Assembly: GCF_947496775.1 (NCBI RefSeq)
Contig: NZ_CANMDU010000002.1
Location: 372,001-436,000, forward strand
DNA: 64,000 nucleotides
Source: an uncultured Maribacter sp.
GTDB taxonomy: Bacteria > Bacteroidota > Bacteroidia > Flavobacteriales > Flavobacteriaceae
Reading direction: 5' to 3'
The notes beneath the pieces were generated by a model. It did not search any database and was not told the origin of the DNA. It saw only the letters and a list, made by a program, of their open reading frames with translations. A program made the translations under genes and the position numbers. The stretch's first letter is position 1. Every line of letters begins with the position of its first letter. This document shows positions 42,477-51,280 of this stretch, piece by piece.

Positions 42477-44963
42477 TTATGAACTTACGGGTTTCTCTTG
42501 AGGAGCTTTACTCACCTTAAAAATTACCTTTTTATCTTTTAGTTTTATATTTACGGTTTGTGGTGCCTTTATATCGCCAGAAATAATCATTTTAGATAGT
42601 GGCCTTTTTAGTTTATTACGAATAACTGCTTTTAAAGGTCGCACCCCGTAAGTAGAAGAAAACCCGTCTACAGATAAAAAATCTTTGGTTTCTTTATCTA
42701 TATTTAGAGTAATACCCAATTTATTTGCTAAAACTAATAATTCTTTTTTAAGGTGTAAATCGAAAATTAAAGGCGCATTGTCTACTGAAATAGGGGCAAA
42801 GGGTATAATTTCTGTAATTCGGCCTAAAAATTCTGGTCTAAAGTAAGGCGACATTATTTCTAATATTTGATCAGACGAAGGTGTTTTTCCCTCAGACATA
42901 TTTTTAGAAATAAATTCGGAACCAATATTAGAGGTAAAAAGGATTACGGCATTAGAAAAATCGCCAACTTTACCTAAACGATCATTAAGTTTACCTTCAT
43001 CTAAGATCTGAAGAAAAACATCAAAAACAGATTGGTGTGCCTTTTCTATTTCATCAAAAAGAACTATAGAATATGGTTTTTGTCTAATTTTATTTACTAG
43101 CATACCACCTTCTTCATAACCTACATAACCTGGAGGAGCACCATATAAGAGTGCGGCAGAGTGTTCTTCTTTAAATTCGGACATATCAAACCGTATAATA
43201 GCACTTTCATCGCTAAATAAAAATTCTGCTAAGGATTTTGCTAGTTCTGTTTTACCTGTTCCTGTGGGGCCAGAAAAGAAAAAAGACCCTATAGGTTGCC
43301 CTGCTTTAGAAAGCCCGGATCTAGATTCTATAATAGCTTCTGTTACCGTTTTTACAGCATGGTTTTGGCCAATAACTCTTTTCTTTAGAGTAGCTTCCAT
43401 ATCCATAAGACGTTCACGCTCCTGGGTTTGTACTTTACCAGCTGGGATTCCTGTGATATTGGAAACCATTGCCGCTAAATCTTCATCCTTTATAGTGGTT
43501 AGTTCTTGTAAAGAATGCTTTTCTATGGCCTCTAAAATAGTAGTTATATAACTGTGTTTTTTCTCATATGTTGCAAAAGATAAGGCATCTTCTGTATCAT
43601 ACTTACCTATGATTATTGGACCAAGTTTGTTTTTTAGCTCCACATAAATCCAATCTATTTCTTCTTTACGCTGTTCTTCTGTAAGGCTGTTAGCTTTTTT
43701 CTCTAAAAAGGATATTTTGTTTTTAAGTTCTTCCAAGTCGGTTGGTAAAGATTGTTGCGATACTTTAGCAGCCGCCATGGTTCTGTCTACCAAATCTAAT
43801 GCAGAATCTGGTAAGTGTTTTTCTTTTAAATAGCGTTTAGAGAATAAGATGGCTTCTTTTAAAGTTGCATCAGAAATCTCTAATTGATGGTGTTTAGCGT
43901 ATGTTTCGCTTACATTTTTTAATATTCTAAATGCGGTTTCTGTATTGGGTTCTTCTAAAAACACAGTTTCAAAACGTCTGCTTAAAGCATCATCAGAAGT
44001 AATATGTTTGCGGTAATTATCTGGAGACGTTACACCAATAATAACTACCTCTCCTTTGTTAAGTTCGGATTTTATAACGTTTAAAATTCCTTGACTAGAA
44101 GATACATCTTGTAATAAGGCATGAAAATCATCTAGTACTAAAATAGGCGTAGTATAAGATTTAGATTGCTCAAAAATTTGCTGTAATCTATCTTCTACTT
44201 CTCCTTTGTAAGAAGCACCAGAAAGTAGGAGTGTAGTATGTATTTCTAAAAGAGTAGCTTCTTGTAAAATATCTACAATTTTCTTTTCTCCTATTAAAAC
44301 AGCTAAGTTCTTTATTAAAACAGTCTTGCCAACACCAGATTCTCCTTGGATAATTACATTGGGCTTAGATTTTCGGCTAAGGATTTCTGTAATTGCTTTA
44401 AGTTCTTTATCTCTATTTACTATATTAGAAAATTTGCCTTGTACCGCTTTCTGCACCAAATCTGTAGTGTATTTACTTAAGATATTAGTGTCTGTTTGCG
44501 TGGTTTCATTGGCAGAAACAGCATTGGTGTTTATTGTAGTAGACTCCTTTGCTTTGTTTAGTGTTTCTAAAAGTTGATTGTAGTTAACAGGTAAGGATTT
44601 TAGTTGGTCTAAGTTAAACCCAACTCCTGGTGTAATTGCGGCAATAAAGAGTAAAAATAAATCTACTTCTTCTTTGTCATATTTGGTTTTAATAGCATCT
44701 GCTTCTACAAGAACTAATTGTACGCCGGAATCTGCTTCTGGTTCTGATTTTCTTGTTATTTTTTTAGGCATTGCCTCTAAATTAACCTCTGCCCATTCTT
44801 CTATAAAATACACATCTACTCCTAAATTGTGTAATTTTCTTAATAGGGATAAATCTCTATTAAGAGCGGCTTTAATTACATGAGCTGTTCCGTAATTTTG
44901 TTGCTGGTTTTCTTCGGCTATTTGTGCCGCTATATAGAGTGCTTTTTCTACTTCGTTATTCAT
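42477..44963 (-). CDS. tssH: T6SS sheath-recycling AAA+ ATPase ClpV (TssH)
   Basis: An 828-residue Clp/Hsp100 ATPase. The Clp-N domain is at ~1-140. Domain D1 has Walker A GESGVGKT (about residue 208) and a sensor/arginine-finger region ALSRRFETVF. Domain D2 has Walker A GPTGTGKTELAKSLAEFL (about 568) and Walker B SIVLFDEIEKAH. ClpV pulls apart contracted TssB/TssC sheaths. One oddity is that D1 Walker B reads ILVLDDFHAL, with Asp in place of the usual catalytic Glu, so D1 may hydrolyse ATP poorly. Its start lies 2 bp after the tssO stop. Confidence 0.95.
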   Translation of the reverse strand: MNNEVEKALYIAAQIAEENQQQNYGTAHVIKAALNRDLSLLRKLHNLGVDVYFIEEWAEVNLEAMPKKITRKSEPEADSGVQLVLVEADAIKTKYDKEEVDLFLLFIAAITPGVGFNLDQLKSLPVNYNQLLETLNKAKESTTINTNAVSANETTQTDTNILSKYTTDLVQKAVQGKFSNIVNRDKELKAITEILSRKSKPNVIIQGESGVGKTVLIKNLAVLIGEKKIVDILQEATLLEIHTTLLLSGASYKGEVEDRLQQIFEQSKSYTTPILVLDDFHALLQDVSSSQGILNVIKSELNKGEVVIIGVTSPDNYRKHITSDDALSRRFETVFLEEPNTETAFRILKNVSETYAKHHQLEISDATLKEAILFSKRYLKEKHLPDSALDLVDRTMAAAKVSQQSLPTDLEELKNKISFLEKKANSLTEEQRKEEIDWIYVELKNKLGPIIIGKYDTEDALSFATYEKKHSYITTILEAIEKHSLQELTTIKDEDLAAMVSNITGIPAGKVQTQERERLMDMEATLKKRVIGQNHAVKTVTEAIIESRSGLSKAGQPIGSFFFSGPTGTGKTELAKSLAEFLFSDESAIIRFDMSEFKEEHSAALLYGAPPGYVGYEEGGMLVNKIRQKPYSIVLFDEIEKAHQSVFDVFLQILDEGKLNDRLGKVGDFSNAVILFTSNIGSEFISKNMSEGKTPSSDQILEIMSPYFRPEFLGRITEIIPFAPISVDNAPLIFDLHLKKELLVLANKLGITLNIDKETKDFLSVDGFSSTYGVRPLKAVIRNKLKRPLSKMIISGDIKAPQTVNIKLKDKKVIFKVSKAPQEKPVSS

Positions 44964-44965
44964 TC

Positions 44966-45478
44966 TTAATTGTTTCGGTTAAGACGTTGTGCTAGTTCTA
45001 AAGCAGTCTGTAAATTTTGAATTTGTTTTTCGTACTCTTTAACGTCTTCGTCTAATTGATCAATTTCTTTTTTAGCATTTTCTACTTGTTTAACATCTCT
45101 TTTGGCATCAATTAACTTCTTATAGGTAAGAATAAGATTTTCATACATATTCCGATTTCCTAAAGAGTCTTTTGGAATATCGTTTTTTATAGTTATTAAG
45201 TCCGAGTTTATAGATTGTTCTAAGAAAAAATAACCTTCTTTGGTTTTATCCAAAGAATCTATAAGAACATCTACATGTTCTAACTCAGAAATGAATTTTT
45301 TCTGATACAAAAACTCATACTGTATTTTTTTGTTTTCGGCTCTTAGAACTTCATTTTCTTTCCAAGGTAGTTTGTAGCTAAAGAATATTGCGGTAAATAA
45401 TAGCCCAAGCGTAACCACAAACATGAGTAAAAATAGTAGAAATGAGGATACTCTTTCTTTTTTATTTAAAATTTCCAT
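44966..45478 (-). CDS. tssO: T6SSiii membrane protein TssO
   Basis: A 170-residue protein with a single N-terminal membrane helix (SSFLLFLLMFVVTLGLLFTA, about residues 11-30), a short basic cytoplasmic head and a long coiled coil (about 105-165, KQVENAKKEIDQLDEDVKEY). This layout, and the place between tssK and tssH, match TssO, which is found only in the Bacteroidetes T6SS subtype iii. With TssN it belongs to the trans-envelope complex that replaces TssJLM. Confidence 0.85.
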   Translation of the reverse strand: MEILNKKERVSSFLLFLLMFVVTLGLLFTAIFFSYKLPWKENEVLRAENKKIQYEFLYQKKFISELEHVDVLIDSLDKTKEGYFFLEQSINSDLITIKNDIPKDSLGNRNMYENLILTYKKLIDAKRDVKQVENAKKEIDQLDEDVKEYEKQIQNLQTALELAQRLNRNN

Positions 45479-45494
45479 AGTAGTTTGTATTTAT

Positions 45495-46646
45495 TTAATC
45501 TGCTAAAAAGGAATGTCCGCCAGATTTACCAGTAGTACCGGATTTTTCTTGAACAATGTTTTCATTTACAAAAATTCCCATATCTCTACGTTTGCCAATA
45601 TAATCTACTTGTGTAAGAACAGTAAACAAACGGTCTATGATACTTATAAAGGAATTTACAATAACCAGGTTTTCATTTATATCTATATGATTATAATTCA
45701 TATTAATGATATTGGTAAATATTTTTTCGTAATCACCTCCTTTTAAATCCGTCCACTCCCCAAAATAATTAAATAATTGTTCCTTGTTTTCTGGTGATGA
45801 TACATCTGCAGCGCTTTTAAAGAGTCTAGAAAAACTAACAATAATTTCCAATAGTTTTTTTGGATGCATTTGGTATTCTTCCCATTTTACAAAAGTAATT
45901 TGTTGAGATAGGTATGCAAAGAGTTTATCTACAACAATGTGCATGGCATCGGCTATAGGATTATCGCTTTGTTTGGTGTTTATCTTTTGGGCAATTAAAA
46001 TGGAGCTACGTTCTGCCATTTTTAAAAAAGCTTCGGTAACGTTATAAAAATCTATAAGTGCTTCATTAGTTTCTAAAGAAGTAACTGGTGTAATGTATTC
46101 TGTTGCAATGGTTAAAGCGTTATTTTCTCTAACAATCTTAGCTATAGGTATTTGGTGTCCTCCAAGCCCTGATTTATAGAGCTCTGTGGTATTTATGAAG
46201 GTAAAAAAATAACTATGTGTTATAAAAGGGTACCTTGGAGGTATTTCTTTAGGATCTTGTTCTCCAAAGGCTACAGAATTTTCTGGGTCTACATTTAAGA
46301 GAACAAATCCTTCTTCGAGCTTATTGTTAGAGAACTCTTCTACGACGACATCTTCTGTAACCGCTGGTGTTTTATTGCTTATTTCTACACGTGTTCCATT
46401 GGGTGTTATGGCACGTAATTTTTTGATGGATATTTTTAAACTCTGGTGGGCATCAATAGTAATGGAGTACTCATTAGTATCACTAAGATGAGAAGATATA
46501 AGACCATAACCATCTTTACTCATTTGTAAGCTTGTTAAGTCTTTTACACTACTTTCCGCGTAATCTTGAAGGTTTTGAAAGTTCTCTTTTGAGATTTTCA
46601 TACCATCAATCCAATTGGTTTTAAAATTTTTAATGTCCTCTATCAT
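45495..46646 (-). CDS. tssK: T6SS baseplate protein TssK
   Basis: A 383-residue TssK homologue. The N-terminus has the family pattern NWIDGMKISKENFQNLQDY (about residues 11-29), equivalent to the W(x)GM(x)L/I(x)P(x)HF/L start of TssK. A beta shell follows, then a helical middle (DFYNVTEAFLKMAERSS, about 198-214). TssK is the trimeric connector between baseplate and membrane complex. It sits 9 bp after tssN and 16 bp before tssO. Confidence 0.88.
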   Translation of the reverse strand: MIEDIKNFKTNWIDGMKISKENFQNLQDYAESSVKDLTSLQMSKDGYGLISSHLSDTNEYSITIDAHQSLKISIKKLRAITPNGTRVEISNKTPAVTEDVVVEEFSNNKLEEGFVLLNVDPENSVAFGEQDPKEIPPRYPFITHSYFFTFINTTELYKSGLGGHQIPIAKIVRENNALTIATEYITPVTSLETNEALIDFYNVTEAFLKMAERSSILIAQKINTKQSDNPIADAMHIVVDKLFAYLSQQITFVKWEEYQMHPKKLLEIIVSFSRLFKSAADVSSPENKEQLFNYFGEWTDLKGGDYEKIFTNIINMNYNHIDINENLVIVNSFISIIDRLFTVLTQVDYIGKRRDMGIFVNENIVQEKSGTTGKSGGHSFLAD

Positions 46647-46655
46647 AATAATATA

Positions 46656-47522
46656 TTATATACGTTGGCAAATAACTGTATCGCCATCTTTAAGATTATT
46701 TTTTTCTACTGTAAGTAATGCGTCTATATGCTTAGATGATCCAAACCATTGTGGTTTGGTCTGAAAATACCAGCCATAAGGATCCCCAGAGTCTTCTAAA
46801 ACTTCAATTTTTGAATTTGTTTTTTTTACATTATAATCATTAATAAAAAAGAAAAAGAGCCTGCCTAAATCCATGTCTTTAGGAGCTTTTGCCTTAAAAC
46901 TAGTAAGATGCTGCTCCTTTGTGTTTTTGTAAAACATAAAGTTTAACACAATCATATTCTTTAGCTCATAATGCTTAGGTGTTTCATATTTATTTCCTAA
47001 TGGATAATACCATTTGGAGTATATTTTTACAGGGATACCTACAGCATAATTATATAATGCATAAAATGCTGTTGGGACTATAAAAATAGCTGTAACTAAA
47101 GAATAATATCCTAAATATTGAAGATCATTAAAATAAGAAGCAATTAGTATAATAGGTATAACCAAACTCAATGATGCTATTATTGCGAATAGTAACTCTT
47201 TAAATTTATTTTTAATATCAAACTTATTAAAGAGGGTTCTAAAAAAATATACATGTAATATACCTAGAATCATAGAAAAGCTTAACATAGAAAAATATCT
47301 AAGAAGCAAGGTTGTTTGTTTTAAGTTGTATATAATAATGGTAAATACCCCCATAAGTAATACTCCAAAAAGAAGGTATATGTAAAATTTTTTCCGTTGT
47401 TTTTTAAAAGCTGGGGTTTTTGATGCTAATAGGGTGAGCACCAATACTGTAACTACAAGCACAATTGCAAAAGGCATTAAGGCTTCTAGGCTTATGAATG
47501 ATTTTAAGTAACGCTTAATCAT
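46656..47522 (-). CDS. tssN: T6SSiii membrane protein TssN
   Basis: A 288-residue polytopic protein with about five to six membrane helices in the first 165 residues and a soluble C-terminal domain of ~120 residues (YYPLGNKYETPKHYELKNM onward). The C-terminus repeats strand-like segments and ends in DGDTVICQRI. This is the layout of TssN, a marker of Bacteroidetes T6SSiii that, with TssO and others, stands in for TssL/TssM. It lies 5 bp after tssG. Confidence 0.87.
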   Translation of the reverse strand: MIKRYLKSFISLEALMPFAIVLVVTVLVLTLLASKTPAFKKQRKKFYIYLLFGVLLMGVFTIIIYNLKQTTLLLRYFSMLSFSMILGILHVYFFRTLFNKFDIKNKFKELLFAIIASLSLVIPIILIASYFNDLQYLGYYSLVTAIFIVPTAFYALYNYAVGIPVKIYSKWYYPLGNKYETPKHYELKNMIVLNFMFYKNTKEQHLTSFKAKAPKDMDLGRLFFFFINDYNVKKTNSKIEVLEDSGDPYGWYFQTKPQWFGSSKHIDALLTVEKNNLKDGDTVICQRI

Positions 47523-47527
47523 AAAAA

Positions 47528-48436
47528 TTATATTGTAGACGATATACCAAGTCTTCCAGAATATAGAGAATCACTTAGTGTAAAATGTTGTTGTTTCTTT
47601 TTTAAAGTAAAATCAATTTCAAAATCGCACTCAAAAGGCAGAGTATGATCTAAGAAGAAGTGAATTACGGAAACAATTTTGCCATTGGGTAAATAGTCAT
47701 GAATTTTTTCTGGGTTTTTTATAGTGTCTATAGTAAATATGTATTTAGGTAAAAAAGTTTTACCACTGGCAGCAGTGGCAAGATTTATTCCCAATTGCAA
47801 AGGTTCATTAACTGGGTTTTTGTTTTCGATGGTGGCAAATTTTTTGGTTATGATTAATTTTTCTTGGACTATAGTTTCTAATACTTGTTTTATTAACGGT
47901 AAATTTCCTGCAATCTTATTCATAAATGGCATTGTCTTTAAAATTTTGGCCGATATTTCTTTAGGGAAATTAGGATTTATATTCCATAAATTAGATAAAA
48001 ACGTTACCAGGTCAGCACTACCAAGCGATTCAAAAGAGGACTCTTCCTCTTTTTCTACACCAACTTTGTGTAGGAAAAACTCTTGTTCTAATGGTCTAAA
48101 AAAGGCTCTAGAATTTTCTTCTTCTATTTTTCTAGTTTTATAACCATCGACCATTTCATTAACAAAAGGTGTACTGCCAGCTGTTTTGTGAAAAAAACGT
48201 TCCGGAAAAATATTATAAAAACTTCTGCGCGTAAGGTTAACTATTATCTTTTCTTTTAGGTTTTCGTCTTCATTAATACTATAAATGTCTGGACTATACC
48301 TTCTTTTAAAATAATCAGAATAACGAAATTCTATATTAGAAGTAGCAATGGTTTCAGAGGCAAAAGTTTCTGCTTTTATATCAAAATCTAAATCAGATAG
48401 ATGTTCTTTTATAGCTTGTAATTTGTTATTTTTCAT
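47528..48436 (-). CDS. tssG: T6SS baseplate protein TssG
   Basis: A 302-residue TssG-like protein. The words FRYSDYFKRRYSPDIYSIN (about residues 32-50) and NLTRRSFYNIFPERFFHKTAG (broken here by strands near 67-88) match the start of Bacteroidetes TssG, and the C-terminus is rich in beta strands (FECDFEIDFTLKK). TssG pairs with TssF in the baseplate wedge. It lies between the NlpC/P60 lipoprotein and tssN. The assignment leans on gene order as well as sequence. Confidence 0.82.
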   Translation of the reverse strand: MKNNKLQAIKEHLSDLDFDIKAETFASETIATSNIEFRYSDYFKRRYSPDIYSINEDENLKEKIIVNLTRRSFYNIFPERFFHKTAGSTPFVNEMVDGYKTRKIEEENSRAFFRPLEQEFFLHKVGVEKEEESSFESLGSADLVTFLSNLWNINPNFPKEISAKILKTMPFMNKIAGNLPLIKQVLETIVQEKLIITKKFATIENKNPVNEPLQLGINLATAASGKTFLPKYIFTIDTIKNPEKIHDYLPNGKIVSVIHFFLDHTLPFECDFEIDFTLKKKQQHFTLSDSLYSGRLGISSTI

Positions 48437-48441
48437 CTATA

Positions 48442-49065
48442 TTATTTTAATAAAGGTCTTGCTGCAGATACATATTTATCTTGCCAGTAGTTATCGTTTA
48501 AGTTTACAATTTCTACACCTCTAGGAGAATTAGATCCTAAAAATTTGCCATTTTGTAAATATATACCAACATGAGAGATTACTTTTTCTTTATGTCGTAA
48601 TCTAAAAAACAATAAATCTCCATGTTTAAGTTTTTTTTGGCTCTTAAATGAAACGTCTAAATTAGTGTCAAATTGCTCTTGAGAGGTTCTGGGTAAATTT
48701 TTGTTGTATATTACTTTATAAATGTACTGAACAAAGGCAGAACAGTCAATACCTTTTTTAGTAGTACCTCCCCATAGATAAGGAACATCAAGCCATTCTT
48801 TTATAGTACCATACAATTTTTCATTTTCAATGTTTTCTTCTTTAAGACCTAGTAAAGAAGAAAATTTTGCTCTTTCTTCTTTTGTTAAATATATAGATGT
48901 AGTTTTTTTGGTTGGTGTCTTTTTAGCTAAAGCCTCTTGCGTCTTTAAACGTTGTGCTTCTTCAATTTGTCTTTTGTAATGCATTTGGTCTACACCATTA
49001 TGTGTATTTTTACAACTAGCTATACATAGCACAATAAGAATTAAAAACAACAGTTTTAGTTTCAT
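48442..49065 (-). CDS. NlpC/P60 cell-wall hydrolase lipoprotein, T6SS-linked
   Basis: A 207-residue lipoprotein (IVLCIASC, Cys about 18). The C-terminal NlpC/P60 domain has the catalytic Cys in GIDCSAFVQYIYK (about residues 105-117) and the His in VISHVGIYLQNGKFLGS (about 160-176). It ends 5 bp before tssG, so it is a fixed part of this T6SS operon rather than a stray gene. It probably opens peptidoglycan to let the envelope complex pass, or occupies the position of the T6SSiii outer-membrane lipoprotein. It is the first gene of the minus-strand T6SS operon. Confidence 0.85.
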   Translation of the reverse strand: MKLKLLFLILIVLCIASCKNTHNGVDQMHYKRQIEEAQRLKTQEALAKKTPTKKTTSIYLTKEERAKFSSLLGLKEENIENEKLYGTIKEWLDVPYLWGGTTKKGIDCSAFVQYIYKVIYNKNLPRTSQEQFDTNLDVSFKSQKKLKHGDLLFFRLRHKEKVISHVGIYLQNGKFLGSNSPRGVEIVNLNDNYWQDKYVSAARPLLK

Positions 49066-49068
49066 AAT

Positions 49069-49076
49069 TATATTTG
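49069..49076 (+). promoter_or_regulatory. Candidate -7 promoter box for the PKD gene
   Basis: TATATTTG fits the Bacteroidetes -7 consensus TAnnTTTG and is placed ~50 bp before the ATG at 49126 in the 60-bp gap between the divergent T6SS operons. No clear TTG is present 19-21 bp upstream, so this is a partial match only. Confidence 0.4.
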
Positions 49077-49125
49077 TAATTTATAGATAAATATAAGCGT
49101 TTATTAATTTCTAGCAGACTTTTTA

Positions 49126-50142
49126 ATGAATAGTAAAAATATAAAAACTCACTTTGACCGAAACGTATTTCTTACATTTTTAGTATTACTAATTATTGGA
49201 TTACTCCTTTTTGTATCTAAAGTAAATAGCAGTGTAGATTGTACAAATTCTGATTTTAAAATTATTGCGAGCTCTTTTACTACAGAAGATTTAATAGAGT
49301 TTAATAGTTTGGATAGTTCAGGAGTAGAATGGGAGTGGGATTTTGGAGATGCATCGGAGATAAAATATCAATCCAATGTAGTGCATCAATTTAAAAAACC
49401 TGGTATCTATAAAATTGGGTTAAAAATAAATGGACAGTGCAAAGTAGAAAAAGAAATTTCAATCACTAAAAATAAAATTTTAATCTCTCCGGAGTTAATT
49501 CCAAATATTATTCTTCCTAAAAATGTAAGAGTTGGCGATGAAGTAGAATTTTCTAATACATCTACATTTGCAAAATCATGGCAATGGAGTTTTGGAGAAA
49601 CATTACATATAGACGGTACCACTAAAGATGTAAAATATGTATTTAAGACTCCTGGAGAAAAAACAATATTACTTGTTGTTAACGGAGATAGGCGTCATGA
49701 AGCAAAACAAAGAATTACGGTTTTAGATAAAAAAGAAAGAAAAAGAAAAATATCTTCGGCCAAAACAACAGTAGATCCCATTCAACAAGTGTTATCTGGT
49801 ATTAGAGATACTTTGGAATTACCTTCAGAATCTAAAAAAGATAAAAAGGAAGAGATTAAAAAAATAGTAATTTCTTCAGATGAGATTAAAAAAATGCTAA
49901 TTGGTTATGCTAACCGGGAGATAGATGATCGTGCTTTAAGAAATTACTTTTGCTATAGTAGTATACCAGTATTTAATAAGAATGGCAAAAGATTTACGGT
50001 TAACCAGTTATTTAATGAAATTAGAGACAAAAAGATTGATATTAAAAGTATAAAGCTTGTAAAGAACTCTAAAACTGGTTGTATTGTTAGTATGACGTTA
50101 GATATGAAGATTAAAAAAGCTCTGTTCTCAAAGAATTTTTAA
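49126..50142 (+). CDS. T6SS-associated PKD-domain membrane protein
   Basis: A 338-residue protein with one N-terminal membrane helix (FLTFLVLLIIGLLLFVSKV, about residues 15-33) and two PKD/Ig-like domains. The first has VEWEWDFGDAS (about 66-76) and the second SWQWSFGETLH (about 147-157). A C-terminal helical domain of ~100 residues (~238-338) follows. It is divergent from the minus-strand tss operon and precedes hcp. PKD proteins of this kind accompany T6SSiii loci and probably belong to the periplasmic part of the trans-envelope complex. I cannot say which Tss letter it carries. Confidence 0.8.
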   Translation: MNSKNIKTHFDRNVFLTFLVLLIIGLLLFVSKVNSSVDCTNSDFKIIASSFTTEDLIEFNSLDSSGVEWEWDFGDASEIKYQSNVVHQFKKPGIYKIGLKINGQCKVEKEISITKNKILISPELIPNIILPKNVRVGDEVEFSNTSTFAKSWQWSFGETLHIDGTTKDVKYVFKTPGEKTILLVVNGDRRHEAKQRITVLDKKERKRKISSAKTTVDPIQQVLSGIRDTLELPSESKKDKKEEIKKIVISSDEIKKMLIGYANREIDDRALRNYFCYSSIPVFNKNGKRFTVNQLFNEIRDKKIDIKSIKLVKNSKTGCIVSMTLDMKIKKALFSKNF

Positions 50143-50301
50143 GGACGGTATATAAAGTAAAATCTTACTTTTTTTACGTAAAAAGATGTAATTCATCGAA
50201 AACATTTTTTTTAATTCTGGTTAAATTATAAGTTTACAGTGTCCTTAAGTGACGTTATATAAATTATAAACTGGCAGTATTTGCCAAAAAACACATTATT
50301 T

Positions 50302-50688
50302 ATGGCTTTCAAAGCAAGATTAAAAGTAGCAGGAAAAGAATTCAATGTTCTACAATGTTCTTACGATTTAAATCAAGAAGTTGATCCTACAGGAAGACCT
50401 TCATCTGTAACAAGAGGTGGTCGTATTGCCTTAACAGTAGAATCTAACGGAGAAACTGGTTTTTTCGAGTGGATGACGAACAACTTCGAAAGAAAAGATG
50501 GTAGTATTGTATTTGTAAAAAGAGATACGGATGCTACTTTAAAAGAAGTGAATTTTAAAGAAGGTTACTTAATTAAGTACAGAGAGAATTTTGAGTCTTC
50601 TGGACAAAACCCGTTAACAGAATCATTTACTATATCTGCTAAAGAATTATCTAGTGGTGGTGGTGAGCATATTAACGAGTGGGTATAA
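50302..50688 (+). CDS. hcp: T6SS tube protein Hcp (TssD), primary copy
   Basis: A 128-residue Hcp of the Bacteroidetes type: FKARLKVAGKEFNVLQCSYD (residues 3-22), a DPTGRPSS(V)TRGGRI loop, TGFFEWMTNN and the final strand ESFTISAKELS. Hcp hexamers stack into the inner tube. The frame can be extended to a TTG at 50281, but the ATG at 50302 gives the standard start. A strong terminator follows. It is transcribed ahead of tssB-tssC. Confidence 0.95.
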   Translation: MAFKARLKVAGKEFNVLQCSYDLNQEVDPTGRPSSVTRGGRIALTVESNGETGFFEWMTNNFERKDGSIVFVKRDTDATLKEVNFKEGYLIKYRENFESSGQNPLTESFTISAKELSSGGGEHINEWV

Positions 50689-50710
50689 TCTCGTAAATTG
50701 TACATTATTT

Positions 50711-50745
50711 AAAAGGAGGCATACTTAACTGCCTCCTTTTTACGT
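50711..50745 (+). terminator. Terminator after hcp
   Basis: AAAAGGAGGCA (50711-50721) and TGCCTCCTTTT (50730-50740) form a perfect 11-bp stem with an 8-nt loop and a short T run. It would limit read-through from the highly expressed hcp into tssBC. Confidence 0.85.
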
Positions 50746-50816
50746 TTATTGTTTTCAATATCTATTTTAGATAATTTTTTTTTGACTAAATTTAACAAAC
50801 TTTAAAAAAATATAGT

Positions 50817-51266
50817 ATGGCTAGTAATTTTGGAATTGGAGCTAATGATGTTAAGGGTGATGCAAGTGAAGCTCTAAATGAAATACCACAAAACAGAACT
50901 TTAATTGCAGGGAAATTAACGCCAAACACCCCTGTTAAGCCTGAAGTTATAGAAGGATTAAAAACTGTAGAAGATTTATTTGAACATTTTGAGCCAGAGC
51001 TTAAAATACCTTTTGAAGATAAGAATGGTGGCACGCTTAATGAAACCATAAAATTCAATAATCTTGGCGATTTTGGAAAAAAGGGAATTACTAATAGTAG
51101 TGTTTTTTTAAAGGAATTAGAAATTGAAAGTGACCAATACAAAAAAATTATTAAGCAATTAAAAACGAATAAAATTTTAAAATCAGCTTTGCAAGATCCT
51201 GAAGCTAAAGAAGCATTAATACAGACTATTGATACTTTGATAAACGAAATTAAAAACACTAAATAA
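50817..51266 (+). CDS. tssB: T6SS sheath protein TssB
   Basis: A 149-residue small sheath subunit. Family words include NRTLIAGKLTPNTPVKPEV (about residues 26-44) and FNNLGDFGKKGI (about 80-91), equivalent to the IxFxSLxDFxP stretch of TssB. The C-terminal helix is Lys/Glu-rich. Together with TssC it builds the contractile sheath. It starts 129 bp after hcp and is followed after 14 bp by tssC. Confidence 0.93.
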   Translation: MASNFGIGANDVKGDASEALNEIPQNRTLIAGKLTPNTPVKPEVIEGLKTVEDLFEHFEPELKIPFEDKNGGTLNETIKFNNLGDFGKKGITNSSVFLKELEIESDQYKKIIKQLKTNKILKSALQDPEAKEALIQTIDTLINEIKNTK

Positions 51267-51280
51267 GCACCACAGAAATC

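Noticed and set aside
50281-50301. TTG start for hcp
   Set aside because: It adds seven residues not found in Hcp proteins; the ATG at 50302 gives the usual N-terminus.
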